A stretch of 52,743 nucleotides of DNA from Isotricha intestinalis (lineage: Eukaryota > Ciliophora > Litostomatea > Vestibuliferida > Isotrichidae). A program made the translations under genes and the position numbers. How positions within the stretch are numbered: position 1 is the stretch's first letter; each line of letters begins with the position of its first letter. The notes under the pieces were generated by a model that saw only the letters and a program-made list of their open reading frames with translations, made no database searches and was not told where the DNA came from. Location: contig JAJJLU010000402.1 of the NCBI GenBank assembly GCA_023807065.1, positions 1 to 52,743 on the forward strand, in the 5' to 3' direction. Below are positions 19,309 through 29,889 of this stretch, piece by piece.

Positions 19309-20250
19309 TTAAATAAGATAAGGTATAAACGATTTTCTCCCTTTAGGATATTCATTAGGATATAATTCTTTCAAAATTTTATTTTTTTTTAAAGCCCATA
19401 GACTCATTTGATAAAAACCACAACAAGTAAATAAAATTATACTCCAATGAAGACTTAAAAAACTAAAAGAAAGCCATGATAAAAATTCCCAAAAATAATT
19501 TGCACAAGTACAATACTGAAATCCATCTTTTTCAGGTGGAATTCCTTTTTTACCATTATTTTTTTCTTTTAATTCTTTTAATATAATATGACATTTAAAA
19601 TTTTTATACTCAGCATAAAAAAAGAATAACACAAAAAGATATCTTAAATATAAGAATAAATTAATTATATTATAATTTGGATGAAAAATAAAATAACAAC
19701 ATAAAATACCATATATACCCCAATAATAAGCGCAATTCTTAAATAAATTTTTTAATGGCATTGTATCATGTGAAAAAATATGAATAAATAATGTTTCATA
19801 TACTCTTTTTGAATAATGAAAAAATGCCATTATAAAATATATAATTTGAATGAATGGAATTTTTAATTTTTGTTTTGATTTATTATAATATAATCTGTAA
19901 AAAAACAAAAGAGTAAAGAACAATGGACCCAAATATTCAATTAAATAAACTAATTTATATGATATTTGAGAACCAATATTTTTTATATAAAATATTGTGT
20001 TTTCATTTGAAATATTATCATAATAAATTAATTGTTTATTATCTTCAGAAAGACTAATTTTATTTTTTCTATCATTTTCATTAGATGAGTAAAAAATGCC
20101 AATATTATTTAAAGGAATTGTTATATTCAATTCTTTATATACTTTTAATTTAAATTCTTTTACTGTTTGATTTATATCAATATCTTTTATTATTGTTGGG
20201 ATTGAATCTTCATTATTTGATTGTAGTTGATTCACTATTTTAATATCCAT
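19309..20250 (-). CDS. TECR: Very-long-chain enoyl-CoA reductase (TECR/TSC13 type)
   Basis: This 313-residue membrane enzyme would catalyse the last step of very-long-chain fatty-acid elongation in the ER, the NADPH-dependent reduction of trans-2-enoyl-CoA. The N-terminus (about 1-85) is a ubiquitin-like fold (VKEFKLKVYKELNITIPLNNIGIFYSS), as known for TECR. Four to six membrane segments follow, with YLVYLIEYLGPLFF (residues about 97-115) matching the family's E-x-L-G-P motif. The C-terminal steroid-reductase domain holds YCTCANYFWEFLSWLSFSFL and WALKKNKILKELYPNEYPKGRKSFIPYLI. The closing P-x-x-R-x-x-(I)-I-P-(F/Y)-L is typical. Length agrees with TECR (about 300-310). It is divergent from copine. 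A 5-alpha steroid reductase is the alternative, but the N-terminal domain favours TECR. Confidence 0.88.
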   Translation of the reverse strand: MDIKIVNQLQSNNEDSIPTIIKDIDINQTVKEFKLKVYKELNITIPLNNIGIFYSSNENDRKNKISLSEDNKQLIYYDNISNENTIFYIKNIGSQISYKLVYLIEYLGPLFFTLLFFYRLYYNKSKQKLKIPFIQIIYFIMAFFHYSKRVYETLFIHIFSHDTMPLKNLFKNCAYYWGIYGILCCYFIFHPNYNIINLFLYLRYLFVLFFFYAEYKNFKCHIILKELKEKNNGKKGIPPEKDGFQYCTCANYFWEFLSWLSFSFLSLHWSIILFTCCGFYQMSLWALKKNKILKELYPNEYPKGRKSFIPYLI

Positions 20251-20438
20251 TAAAGATTTAATTATTATTTTAAATAAATATTTGATGATTTTGAAGTTCT
20301 TATTACTATTAGTTCTAAAAAACTATTCAATGATGATTTCAATTTTAACTAAACAGAAAAAAATCTTTGAATTATTTCAATCCTAATATATTAAATTGAT
20401 ATAGAAGACAATTTATTAACATTTATTTAATAATTAAA
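20251..20438. promoter_or_regulatory. Divergent promoter region, TECR / copine
   Basis: Only 188 bases separate the two start codons on opposite strands, so promoters and leaders of both genes must fit here. No specific element was recognised. Confidence 0.4.
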
Positions 20439-21941
20439 ATGGGAAATAAATCAAATAATAATAGGAAAAAATTTTTTAAGGAAGATTTAAATGCAAATAT
20501 ATCAAATAAATCAACAGATATGAAAGAAAAAGTTCAAATACAATTAAAGATTGAAAATTCAGATTCATCAAATGAATATTATATAAAAGTATTTAGTTTA
20601 GAAAATCAAAACGAAAAATTTATGTATGAAACAGAAAAATTGAAAGGTAAAAATGGAATTCTTGAATTTCAAACAACATTTATATTAGATTATTTTTTTG
20701 AATGTGAACAATCTCTTATTTTTAAAATTTATAAAGATAACAAAGAAAAAATAATAAATACAACATTAGGATCTATAGTAGGTCAAAGAGGAAATTGTTT
20801 ACATAAAAAAATAATTGATTCTGAAAAAGAAATAATTAATATAACAGCATTACAAAAAATTTCTATCGATGAATCTAAAGGAACACATCTTTTTATTAGA
20901 TTTTATGTGGTCGATGATGAAAAAATTAAAGGATTAAAATTTGATGACATAAATAATAAATTTTATTATAAAATAATAAATAAAACAGATTTATATAGAA
21001 GTGAAGATCTTTCAAATAATGGAACTTTTCTTCCAATAAGAATTCCTTTAACATTTCTTTCTCCAAATTTTACAATTACTTTTTATAATATGAAAAATAT
21101 CCAATTAATGACATTAAATGAAATAACAATTGAATCAATAATTAATATGAATGATACTACATTACCATTAATACTAGGAAATAAAACAATAAATATATTA
21201 CTTCATTCAGATTATAGAAATAAAATAACATTTTTAGATTATTTAGAAAATAATTTAGAAATAGGATTAGGAATATCAATAGATTTTACTGGTTCCAGTT
21301 ATAAGCTTCATAATGTTTCAAATGGAAAAAGTGATTATGAAAAAGCAATTGAAGCTTGTGGAAAAATATTAGCTGTATATGATTCTGATCAGAGATTTCC
21401 TGTTTGGGGTTTTGGAGCCACTAATGTTGGTTTTTATAGTAAAAATTGTTTTCCAATTAATTTTAATAATAATCCTGAAATTTATTCTATTAAAGGAGTT
21501 ATTGATCAATATCATGAATGTTTAAAAAGAATAGACTTAAGTGGTCCTACTTATTATGCTGAAACAATGAAAAATTTTGTTAGTGAAGTAAAAAAACAAA
21601 AAGGCAATAAATATAATATTTTATTATTTTTAACTGATGGGGAGAATAGTGATATGAATAAAACAAAAGATATTATATGTGAAGCTGCTAAATTGCCTAT
21701 TAGTATAATTATTGTTGGATTGGGAAATCATAGTTTTACTAATATGATAATTTTAGATGGTGATGATGAACCTTTAACTGATTCAAATGGGAAAAAATGT
21801 GAAAGAGATATTGTCCAATTTGTTCCTTTTAATAAATATGAGAATGATCCAAATGAATTAGCTAAGGAAGTACTTGCTGAAATTCCTTTTCAAGTTATTG
21901 ATTATTACCAATCTAAAGGAATTGATCCTGAAGATTTATAA
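20439..21941 (+). CDS. Copine (Ca2+-dependent membrane-binding protein)
   Basis: The protein has 500 residues. The start MGNKSNNNRKK has Gly at position 2 and Ser at 5, then basic residues, so N-myristoylation is plausible; plant copines are also myristoylated. Two C2-like domains follow (about 25-150 and 150-255), poor in the Asp residues that bind Ca2+. The copine-type von Willebrand A domain (about 265-485) has GISIDFTGSS (the D-x-T/S-x-S metal site), YDSDQRFPVWGFGA, YNILLFLTDGENSD and IIIVGLG, followed by LDGDDEPL and DIVQFVPF. Copines bind phospholipids and recruit partners to membranes. The family call is secure; whether it still senses Ca2+ is uncertain because the C2 loops look degenerate. 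It ends with DPEDL. Confidence 0.93.
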   Translation: MGNKSNNNRKKFFKEDLNANISNKSTDMKEKVQIQLKIENSDSSNEYYIKVFSLENQNEKFMYETEKLKGKNGILEFQTTFILDYFFECEQSLIFKIYKDNKEKIINTTLGSIVGQRGNCLHKKIIDSEKEIINITALQKISIDESKGTHLFIRFYVVDDEKIKGLKFDDINNKFYYKIINKTDLYRSEDLSNNGTFLPIRIPLTFLSPNFTITFYNMKNIQLMTLNEITIESIINMNDTTLPLILGNKTINILLHSDYRNKITFLDYLENNLEIGLGISIDFTGSSYKLHNVSNGKSDYEKAIEACGKILAVYDSDQRFPVWGFGATNVGFYSKNCFPINFNNNPEIYSIKGVIDQYHECLKRIDLSGPTYYAETMKNFVSEVKKQKGNKYNILLFLTDGENSDMNKTKDIICEAAKLPISIIIVGLGNHSFTNMIILDGDDEPLTDSNGKKCERDIVQFVPFNKYENDPNELAKEVLAEIPFQVIDYYQSKGIDPEDL

Positions 21942-22628
21942 ATTTTTCATTTTTTTATTTCTATAAAAATCTAAAAACAATTTTAAATTAAATTAAGTCA
22001 GGGTTAATATATTAATTATTCATAAACTTTTAATATTAATAATTAATATTAAAATTAATCTTCTTCTTGAATATTATTAATTTGAAACAATTAATTTTTA
22101 ATCTCTTTTTAATCATCAAAAGTTATAATAATTTTGAATAAATCAATAATCAAAAATATAAAAATCATTAACTTCTAAAAAATACCATATTTTACAATTT
22201 TTTAGAAATAAAATATTTTAATTCGTAAAAAAATAATTTAAATTTATCAATTAAATAGAAAAAATAATTCAATAAACATTAAATGATATTTTTTTACTCA
22301 ATTTTCAAAAAATATTTTTTCTAAAAATTTTTATTAAAAAACATTAAAAATCATATTTTTCAAAAAATATTGAATTTATTCATATAAAATATTTTCTCGA
22401 AATTTAATTATTCTTGTAAATCAATTTTATATTTAATGAATACTATGTTGATATTATAATATTAAAAAATTTTTTTTATATCTTTAGTTTTATGACTTTT
22501 TAATTCAAAGCATTACCTCCTAAAATGAATTTTTATATAATTAAATAAAAATAAATAAATTTTATTAATATCTAAAACAATAATATAACCCATTAAAAAC
22601 CCGAAAAAAATAAAAAACATATAAAAAA
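21942..22628. other. Intergenic spacer upstream of DUF362 gene
   Basis: 687 bases of simple AT sequence, with words such as AAAAATATT and TTTTCAAAAAATATT repeated near 22300-22380. No gene was recognised. The last 60 bases are unusually C-containing (CCCATTAAAAACCCG) and form the leader of the DUF362 gene. Confidence 0.5.
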
Positions 22629-23534
22629 ATGAACTACCCAGTCCCAAAAGTATACTTCACAAAAACAATAGATTCAAAGCATGTATTAGACATGTTTAAA
22701 ATTTTAGGAAAAGATTTGGATGGTCCAGTAGCATTAAAAGTGCATTCAGGAGAAGCTGAAAACATAAATTTCCTTCAACCATCTCTTTTTCAAGATATAT
22801 ACGATTATTTCAACGATAAGCAAGGAACAATAGTAGAGACAAACACAGCATATCCAAGAGAAAGAAACACAACAGAAAAACATTTAAAATTATTAGAAGA
22901 TCACAAATGGACAACAACATTTTCTCGTGTGGAAATATTAGATTATGATAAAGAAAAAGATGTAAAAATTCAAGTACCAAATAAGAGGCAAATAGATTAT
23001 AACATAATAGGAGGAAATACATTAAAATATAAATCAATGGTAGTTCTTACTCATTTTAAAGGACATGGAATGGGTGGTTATGGAGGAGCATTAAAGCAAC
23101 TTTCAATAGGATGTGCATCAGCATCTGGAAAGGCAAATATTCACTCAGCAGGAAAGTGTCAAGATCCTGAAAAATGGAAAGATTATTTACCTGAACAAGA
23201 TGAATTTTTAAGATCAATGGCTGATGCTGCTTCAAGTGTTGTTAGTCACTTTAATGGGAATATGGCTTTTATTAATGTTATGAAAAATATTAGTATTGAT
23301 TGTGATTGTTCCTGGATAGCTCAGAAACCTTGTATGGCTGATGTTGGAATTTTAAGCTCTCTTGATCCTGTTGCTGTTGATACTGCTTGTATAGATCTTG
23401 TTATTAATTCTTTAGATCCTGGAAAAGTTAATTTACTTAACAGGATTAATGGACTTCATGGGTATTATACTATTGATGTTGCTGCTGAGAAAGGTGTTGG
23501 TAATAAAGTTTATCAATTAATTAATTTAGATTAA
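22629..23534 (+). CDS. DUF362 family protein (bacterial-type Fe-S centre protein), ferredoxin part missing
   Basis: This 301-residue protein resembles DUF362 proteins of anaerobic bacteria and archaea, often annotated as Fe-S centre proteins. Family landmarks are VYFT near the start, VALKVHSGE, IVETNTAYPRERNTT, TLKYKSMVVLTHFKGHGMGGYGGALKQLSIGCAS (about residues 135-165) and GILSSLDPVAVDTACIDLV near the end. Usual members carry a ferredoxin-like insert with two CxxCxxC...CP clusters after the H-S-x-x-K region. Here only isolated Cys remain (GKCQDPEKW, IDCDCSW, KPCMADVG), so classical 4Fe-4S binding by such an insert is doubtful. Codon use is somewhat less AT-extreme than in the neighbours, which may reflect high expression or transfer. 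No signal peptide was seen. The function of the family is not settled. Transfer from a gut bacterium is inferred. Confidence 0.85.
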   Translation: MNYPVPKVYFTKTIDSKHVLDMFKILGKDLDGPVALKVHSGEAENINFLQPSLFQDIYDYFNDKQGTIVETNTAYPRERNTTEKHLKLLEDHKWTTTFSRVEILDYDKEKDVKIQVPNKRQIDYNIIGGNTLKYKSMVVLTHFKGHGMGGYGGALKQLSIGCASASGKANIHSAGKCQDPEKWKDYLPEQDEFLRSMADAASSVVSHFNGNMAFINVMKNISIDCDCSWIAQKPCMADVGILSSLDPVAVDTACIDLVINSLDPGKVNLLNRINGLHGYYTIDVAAEKGVGNKVYQLINLD

Positions 23535-25054
23535 AATTAAATATTTTTGAAAAATGTAGAATTAGATACTTAATTTTTTTATTTTATTAGTGCGATTTAA
23601 ATAATTGTTTTCTTTTTTCTTGTATTTTTTTTCGTATGATTCATTCAATTTTTTATTATTTTTTACTTCTATAAATCTAATTATTTATTATTATATATTT
23701 TATAATTTAATTTATTTATTTTTTTCTTTTCAATGTGAATCAAGTATCAACAGATAAAAGGATTAAATTTAATAATTTATATTTTATATTTAATAATATT
23801 TCTAAATTTTTGAATTTAGAATATTTGTTAAATAAATTAAAAATTCTTTTTGAAATGAAAATTACAAATTTATTGGAAAAATATGATAAAAAATTACATT
23901 ATTATATCAAAAGGAAAAAAATTTAATTCTATCATAAAAATATTATTTAATGAATTATTTTAACAAACAATAAAATTAATTTAACAATTATTTATAAAGA
24001 TATTATTTCTGTGTAACCGTTTTTGTTCATAAATTATTTATTTTACAAGGATCTCCTTTAAATCATTATTTTTTTGTTCTTTTAACTTAAGAAATTTAAA
24101 AATTATAATTTTAAATGTATATAATACTCAAAATTATGCGAAAAATTAAGTTTTTTTATGAAAAATTTGAATCTAAAAAAATAAGACACAGAAAAATAAT
24201 AAATAATGAATCAAAAATGGTTGATTAAATAAAATATTTGTCAACTCAACATTTTTTTAGTAAATATATACTTTTTCTTTTAATTTAAATAAAGAAGAAA
24301 ATTTACTTAATATATTTTTTATTTATTTTTTTTTTTTCAAAAATCTATAATTTGTTAAAAATTAATTATTTAATTGTTATTGATTCTTTATTACATAATA
24401 TTTATGCTTCTCTAAATTGCCTTTTTTTTTGAAATTTTTTGATTTTTCTTAATTTGGAAAATATTTCTTTATTTATTCAAATATTTTATTAAATTTTAAT
24501 CTCTTAATTACTCATTTTTTTCAAATTTTATAGTTTCTGTTTTTTAATGTAAATTCAAAGAATAAAAATGTTGTGAATAAAAATCAATTTTTCTTTATCA
24601 GATTCACACACTCAAATTTTTTATTAATGTTGATTCTATGTTATTATTATTTAAATATAAATTATTTTATATGATTAAAACAATTAACCTTTTCAATCCA
24701 AATCAATATATATTTTAAAATTTAATGAAATAATAATCTAATAAATTCATATAATACAATATGATAAATTGATGTAAAAGATTACCTTCTTATTTTTTTC
24801 TCATCATCTTCTTTATTTTTTTATCAGTGTGTATTTTTAATTTTTTTAAGTATCTTTAATAAAAATGTTTAAATGATTAAATAGAAAAATATTTCATATA
24901 AAAAAATATTAAAAATAAATTTAAAGATAATTTAAATTATTTATAAAGTATGATTATGATAATTATAATTTATAATTCATATTTTCATTAAAAAAAGTAT
25001 AATTTTAATAAGTAATATTTAATAAATTTACTAAAAAAATATCAAAAAAAAGTA
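23535..25054. other. 1.5-kb intergenic region, no supported gene
   Basis: The longest gap in the window. A 63-codon frame (23735-23926) begins with GTG rather than ATG and shows no family features. The remainder is AT-rich with T-runs (24310-24345, 24421-24430). It may be a decayed gene or long flanking regions. Nothing firm was seen. Confidence 0.5.
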
Positions 25055-27139
25055 ATGAACATGAATTTAATTTATGAAGGAAATCAATTTCAATTTGATA
25101 TCCCAAAAGGTGTTACCATTAATTATATAAAAGATTTAGCATTAAAAATCTTTCACTATGAAGAAAAAGGATTAATTTTGAAGTTTAAAGAAGAAAATTT
25201 AAATAATCTTAATGATAAAATGCTAGTGAATGATTTAGTAAATGAAAATGAAAAAAATATTACAATTCATTTACTAAAAAGTGATTCAAACAACAAAAAT
25301 AATAATAATTTAACCTTAAATGAAATTAATCCAAACAATAAAGAAAAATCTTTGAAAATATTAAAACATAAATTTATAAAATTTCATCTCACTAATTCAA
25401 ATAAAAAAAAAGAATCATATAATTTTGAAAAAAACTTAACTGATGTTACTTTAAAATTAATTAAATTAATCAAAAATTTTCAAAACATTATATTGAAAGT
25501 GAATAATATACTTAATGGATTTTACAATAAAGATAATTATGAAAAATTACTAAAATTGTTTGAAGAAAAAAATAAAGACAAATCACAAGAAATTAATTTA
25601 AAAAAAATAAATGAAGATATTGAATTATTTATTTCTGATTCTAAATATATAAACACTCAAAATAATTTTCAAATTAAGGTTATAAACTTTATAGAAGGAA
25701 AAATTGAAAAAATAAAAAATTTTCAAAATGAAATTAATAAAATTCCAAATGAAAATATTACTGACTTTAGTGAAATTATTAACATATTTGATAATCTTTT
25801 TAAAGATTTTGATTTTAAAATTAAATCAGAAAATAATAATCTTTCAAATAATTTCGAAAAATATAATGATGATGGAAAATCAAATTATTCTTTTGATTTA
25901 TATGAAAAAAAAAAAAAATTAGGTCTTCCAAAAATAAGAAATGAAATTTTCAAGAATTTTACAATTAAAACAGAAAGATTATCAAAATCAATTAAATTAA
26001 ATAAAGAGAATGAATCATCAGAAAAAGAAAAAAAAGTTTTTAAGATAAATTTAAAAAAAAATAACGATTTAAATCCAATAATAAAGAAATTATTACCTGA
26101 TATAGAAACAAAACAAATTGATTCACCATTAATTAATCCAAATGAAGGAAAAATAAAAAAAAATATAAAAAAACAAATTTCTATATCAAATGAATCAAAA
26201 AGTTCAAGTTCGAAAATAGGATTAAATAATAATAAAAAAATAGAAAAGGAAAATAATACAAATAATAATATTATAAATGAAGTTAAACCAAAAATTATGG
26301 AAAAAGAAAATATAAAAATTTCAAGAAATGAAAGATTAAATAGTAATGACATTAATAATACTTTATTATCATTAAAAAAGACTACGAATATTCCAAAATT
26401 ATTTATTCCAATAATTAAAGATAATTTAGATAATAAAAGCCAAAGTAAAACAGATAGAAATAATAATAATAAAAAAGAAGAATTAAATTTATCTTCATAT
26501 TCAATTCCAAAAATAGGTAAAATAACAAATAATAAAGCATTATTAGCTTATAATGATATTAAAAATATAAATCAAAATAAAAATTCTGAAAAGGAAAAAA
26601 CCATTCAATTTAAAATAGAAAGAAAAGAAAATAAAAATATAAGAAGTAATTTTGATAAAAATGTTGATTTAGCATATAAATCAAAAAGTAATAAATTAAT
26701 TCCAAAAATATCATTAAAACAAAATATAAATAAAGAAAAAAAAAATGAAAGTTCATCTAATTCTTCTGAAGTAGAAGAAGAAGAAAAGAAAGAAATTAAC
26801 CAAGATAAAGATAAAATAACTGAAAAAAACAAAAATGAAGGAAAAATTAATTTAAAAAAATCAAGTAAATCACTTGCCAATTTTCTTCAAAATGATTTAG
26901 ATGATTTTTTTATTCCTGTAAAAAAATTAAATAAAGAAAAAGAAAAAGAAAAAGAACAAATTGAAAGATTAACAAAGAATTTATCACCAAAAAATAAAGG
27001 AAAATTAACTAGTAAAAGTAATAACATTGAAGATATTTCTTTTAAAAATGAAAATAATGATGATGAAATATATAGTGAAAAATTAGATGAAAAAAAAAGG
27101 AGAAAAAAACTTATTAATAGGTTTGATTTTATTATTTAA
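25055..27139 (+). CDS. Low-complexity protein with N-terminal ubiquitin-like domain
   Basis: The protein has 694 residues. Residues 1-80 have the beta-grasp pattern of a ubiquitin-like or PB1 domain: LIYEGNQFQFDIPKGVTINYIKDLALKIFHYEEKGLILKFKEENL...LNDKMLVNDLV, then NITIHLL. The next 170 residues are helical, probably a coiled coil (LIKLIKNFQNIILKVNNIL). The rest is Lys/Asn/Glu/Ser-rich and disordered, with repeated xxIPKIxxxx-like motifs (LGLPKIRN, NIPKLFIP, YSIPKIGK, LIPKISLK) at irregular spacing. These motifs could be short linear binding sites. I do not recognise the family and assign no function. The ATG at 25055 is followed by a second ATG two codons later. Confidence 0.65.
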   Translation: MNMNLIYEGNQFQFDIPKGVTINYIKDLALKIFHYEEKGLILKFKEENLNNLNDKMLVNDLVNENEKNITIHLLKSDSNNKNNNNLTLNEINPNNKEKSLKILKHKFIKFHLTNSNKKKESYNFEKNLTDVTLKLIKLIKNFQNIILKVNNILNGFYNKDNYEKLLKLFEEKNKDKSQEINLKKINEDIELFISDSKYINTQNNFQIKVINFIEGKIEKIKNFQNEINKIPNENITDFSEIINIFDNLFKDFDFKIKSENNNLSNNFEKYNDDGKSNYSFDLYEKKKKLGLPKIRNEIFKNFTIKTERLSKSIKLNKENESSEKEKKVFKINLKKNNDLNPIIKKLLPDIETKQIDSPLINPNEGKIKKNIKKQISISNESKSSSSKIGLNNNKKIEKENNTNNNIINEVKPKIMEKENIKISRNERLNSNDINNTLLSLKKTTNIPKLFIPIIKDNLDNKSQSKTDRNNNNKKEELNLSSYSIPKIGKITNNKALLAYNDIKNINQNKNSEKEKTIQFKIERKENKNIRSNFDKNVDLAYKSKSNKLIPKISLKQNINKEKKNESSSNSSEVEEEEKKEINQDKDKITEKNKNEGKINLKKSSKSLANFLQNDLDDFFIPVKKLNKEKEKEKEQIERLTKNLSPKNKGKLTSKSNNIEDISFKNENNDDEIYSEKLDEKKRRKKLINRFDFII

Positions 27140-27253
27140 GTTGTTTATATAGAAAATCCTAAAATTGTTATAAATAAAGAAAAGCATTAAAATTATGTTA
27201 TTTTTCTTACTCGAAATAAATTTAATTATTTATTAAAATCTAATTCTAAATAT

Positions 27254-28504
27254 TTATTTAGTAAATTCAATTTTTTGTTTTTCTTTTGGAGTTCTATAAT
27301 ATAATTGAGGTTGTTTTTTATTTGATAAATTCAAATTAATAGAAACTTCCTTTTTTTTTGTTTCTTCTTTTTCTTTTTCTTTTTCCATAATATTTTTTTT
27401 TGAATTATTATTTCTTTTTAAAGATTTATTATAATTTGTCATTTCTTTTAATGTATCTCCTAAAATATCTTCCTTTGCATTTTCAATAATTGTATTTGAA
27501 CTTGAAATTGATATATTAATTTCTTTATTTTCTTTTTCTAAATCAATTAAATTAAAATAAGTTTTTTGTCTTTTATGATAAATATTTGAATTTAAATCTT
27601 CTTGATTTGATAAATTAAATGGATTATTTTCTAATTTATTCTCTTCTTTTTCTTCATTTATATTTATAATTTCTTTTGTTATTTGTTTATTAAAAATATC
27701 TTTATTAAAATCTATTTCATTTTTGATTTTTAAAAGAGTAGAAAAATTAATATCTGAAGTATTTGATAAAGCTTTTCTTAAATAAATATTTTCATTTATA
27801 AATTGATTAAAAATTTTTATCTCTTTAATTCTATTTTCTTTTTCTTCCTCTTCATATTTTTTAAATGCATATATTAATTGAAGATAACTTATTTTTAAAT
27901 TATTATTTTGTTCAATAAGAAATTTATTTTCACTTTTTAATTTAATAATAGTATTAATTTTATCTAAAATAATTTCTTTAATCTTTCTTTCAAATTCTTT
28001 TTGAATAAATTTAATAAAATATAATAAAATATTGATAATTTGTTTATCTTCAAAAATTTGAAAATTAGTATTATCATTTAAAAAATCAAATTCATCTTTT
28101 GAATTATTTTTATATTTACTATTATTTGTTAAATTTAAATTATATTTATATTTTCTTAAAGAAAAATTTATTTTATCTTCATTATTTGGATTTGTACCAA
28201 TAAAATTATATTTATTTCTTATATATTCTCTGTTAGGAACAATTTCAGAATATTTTTTATTATGATGAACTACTTTTCTCATTTCTTTTGTTGATCTATT
28301 TGAAAATTGAAGACTATTTCTATCTGAGTTTTTATTAAAATTTTGATGAGATAAATCCAAATTTTTAAATAAAATATTATTAATATTTATATTATTGGAA
28401 TAAGAAGCTGATACAAGTTTTTTGTTTTTGTCATTTGATAATCTTATTGATTTTTTTGGAATTTTTGAAGCTATCATTAAAGCTTTAATATATTTTTCAT
28501 TCAT
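27254..28504 (-). CDS. Lys/Asn-rich coiled-coil protein, unrecognised
   Basis: This 416-residue basic protein is disordered at both ends. A coiled coil runs from about residue 150 to 240 (LLYFIKFIQKEFERKIKEIILDKINTIIKLKSENKFLIEQNNNLKISYLQLIYAFKKYEEEE). The N-terminus has ALMIASKIPKKSIRLS and many Ser/Asn. No catalytic or binding motif is evident. Its start codon lies only 87 bases from that of the next gene on the opposite strand, so the two share a short bidirectional promoter. It is convergent with the ubiquitin-like-domain gene. Codon use matches its surroundings. Confidence 0.6.
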   Translation of the reverse strand: MNEKYIKALMIASKIPKKSIRLSNDKNKKLVSASYSNNININNILFKNLDLSHQNFNKNSDRNSLQFSNRSTKEMRKVVHHNKKYSEIVPNREYIRNKYNFIGTNPNNEDKINFSLRKYKYNLNLTNNSKYKNNSKDEFDFLNDNTNFQIFEDKQIINILLYFIKFIQKEFERKIKEIILDKINTIIKLKSENKFLIEQNNNLKISYLQLIYAFKKYEEEEKENRIKEIKIFNQFINENIYLRKALSNTSDINFSTLLKIKNEIDFNKDIFNKQITKEIININEEKEENKLENNPFNLSNQEDLNSNIYHKRQKTYFNLIDLEKENKEINISISSSNTIIENAKEDILGDTLKEMTNYNKSLKRNNNSKKNIMEKEKEKEETKKKEVSINLNLSNKKQPQLYYRTPKEKQKIEFTK

Positions 28505-28591
28505 TTTTTTAATTTTTATCTAAATATTATATTAATATTTAATAAAAACATAAGATAAATTATTATTTTAAAAGTTTAATATTTAAATCAA
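28505..28591. promoter_or_regulatory. 87-base bidirectional promoter region
   Basis: The ATG codons of the flanking divergent genes are separated by only 87 bases of AT sequence. This sets an upper limit on promoter plus leader length unless promoters lie inside the neighbouring genes. Confidence 0.5.
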
Positions 28592-29275
28592 ATGAATAAA
28601 CTTCCTCGCGTTCAAAAATTTTATAATTTTACTTTAAGAAAATATTCAAATGAAGATAAAATAAAAGACAAAAATGATTATACCATGTTTAAAGAATATG
28701 GCGTTTATAAAGACGGAAAATTTTATTTTAAAAATAAAAATAATTCAAATATTCGTCTTAAAATTAAGACTAAATTTTTACCTCTTACTGAGAATGAAAA
28801 ACAAGAAAGAATAATTCATTATAATTCAATAATTCAATTCTATAATAACATTTTTAAAACAAAAGAGGAAAAAATAAAAAAGAAAAAGAATTCGATTACT
28901 TTTCATGAAACATTATTACTTCAAAAAAATTTGAAGGATATATTAAATTTGAAAGTTCCAAAAATAAAAAGAAAAGTAGATTTTATTAATAGAGTAAATT
29001 CAAATATTGAACAAGACATTGTAGCTGAAAATCAAAAAATGAAAAGACATGATAAAATAAATATTATAAAGAGATTAAGAAATAGTTATTCTTTTTTTGA
29101 ACTTCAAAAAAAAGAAAATAGAAATAAAGAGTATAAGTTAATAAAATTATTTGAAAAAAAACCAATAGAATTAAAGCATAATAACTCTATTTCCAGACAT
29201 AGATTAAATTTAATAAAAAGTAAATCAGCAAGAGAAATGGAAAAAATTCTTAACGATTCTTTTGAAAATTCATAA
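28592..29275 (+). CDS. Basic protein of unknown function
   Basis: The protein has 227 residues and is strongly basic. The N-terminus reads MNKLPRVQKFYNFTLRKYSNED. Further in are EYGVYKDGKFYFKNKNN, TKFLPLTENEKQERIIHYNSII (probable helix) and a Lys-rich middle (KEEKIKKKKNSITFHETLLLQKNL). The C-terminus has ISRHRLNLIKSKSAREMEKIL. No domain was recognised. The spacing of hydrophobic residues and the divergent promoter with the previous gene support a real gene. It could be an RNA- or cytoskeleton-binding protein, but nothing shows this. Confidence 0.55.
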   Translation: MNKLPRVQKFYNFTLRKYSNEDKIKDKNDYTMFKEYGVYKDGKFYFKNKNNSNIRLKIKTKFLPLTENEKQERIIHYNSIIQFYNNIFKTKEEKIKKKKNSITFHETLLLQKNLKDILNLKVPKIKRKVDFINRVNSNIEQDIVAENQKMKRHDKINIIKRLRNSYSFFELQKKENRNKEYKLIKLFEKKPIELKHNNSISRHRLNLIKSKSAREMEKILNDSFENS

Positions 29276-29889
29276 TTTTATAATATTTAACATTTTTTTA
29301 AAAATATTTATATAATAATTGATTAAGACCTTTAAAGTACTTAGTTTTTGGAATCATTTAAATTCCATTTCATTGAAATGATATAAATTAATATTAAAAT
29401 CTAAAAATATTCAAAAATTAAAGGAAAAGGATAAAATATATCCCAGTAATATTTCTTAAAAATTGAATATAAATATTTCAACAATAAAAAAGAAATTTTT
29501 AATATAATGGAAAATCAATCATTGTTCAAAAAGAAAAAGATGATTAATTCAATATGAAGAAAAAGGAAAAACAATTAATGATATTGATATATAAGATATT
29601 TTAAATGCAACAATAATTAAATAGAAGAAGAAAATATTACAAAAAAATAAAGATGAGTTAATGAAATTGTGAATCAAATAAAATGGTTTTATTAAGTTTA
29701 GTAAATGATTTAAAAAATATTTTTTTATAAATATATACATAATATAATAACAATTCAAAAAATAAAATAATAAGGATGTATTTTAAATAATTATAAATTA
29801 CATGATAATTTTTAAATTTTAATTTTTAAAACAAATATCAAAAAAATAAATAAAAATTTAAACCAAACTCACCAAAACCCAATATTAAA
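29276..29889. other. Intergenic region with possible decayed coding segment
   Basis: No intact gene. Between about 29557 and 29710 one plus-strand frame reads as Lys/Glu/Ile-rich helix-like protein (EEKGKTINDIDI, DILNATIIK, KILQKNKDELMKL) interrupted by TAA, TAG, TGA and TAA. It may be a relic of a coiled-coil gene. The evidence is weak. Confidence 0.3.

Noticed and set aside
23735..23926. 63-codon plus-strand frame in the long gap
   Set aside because: It begins with GTG, has no recognisable feature, and lies in simple AT sequence.
29549..29758. 69-codon minus-strand frame
   Set aside because: Hydrophobic noise opposite a decayed plus-strand coding-like segment.
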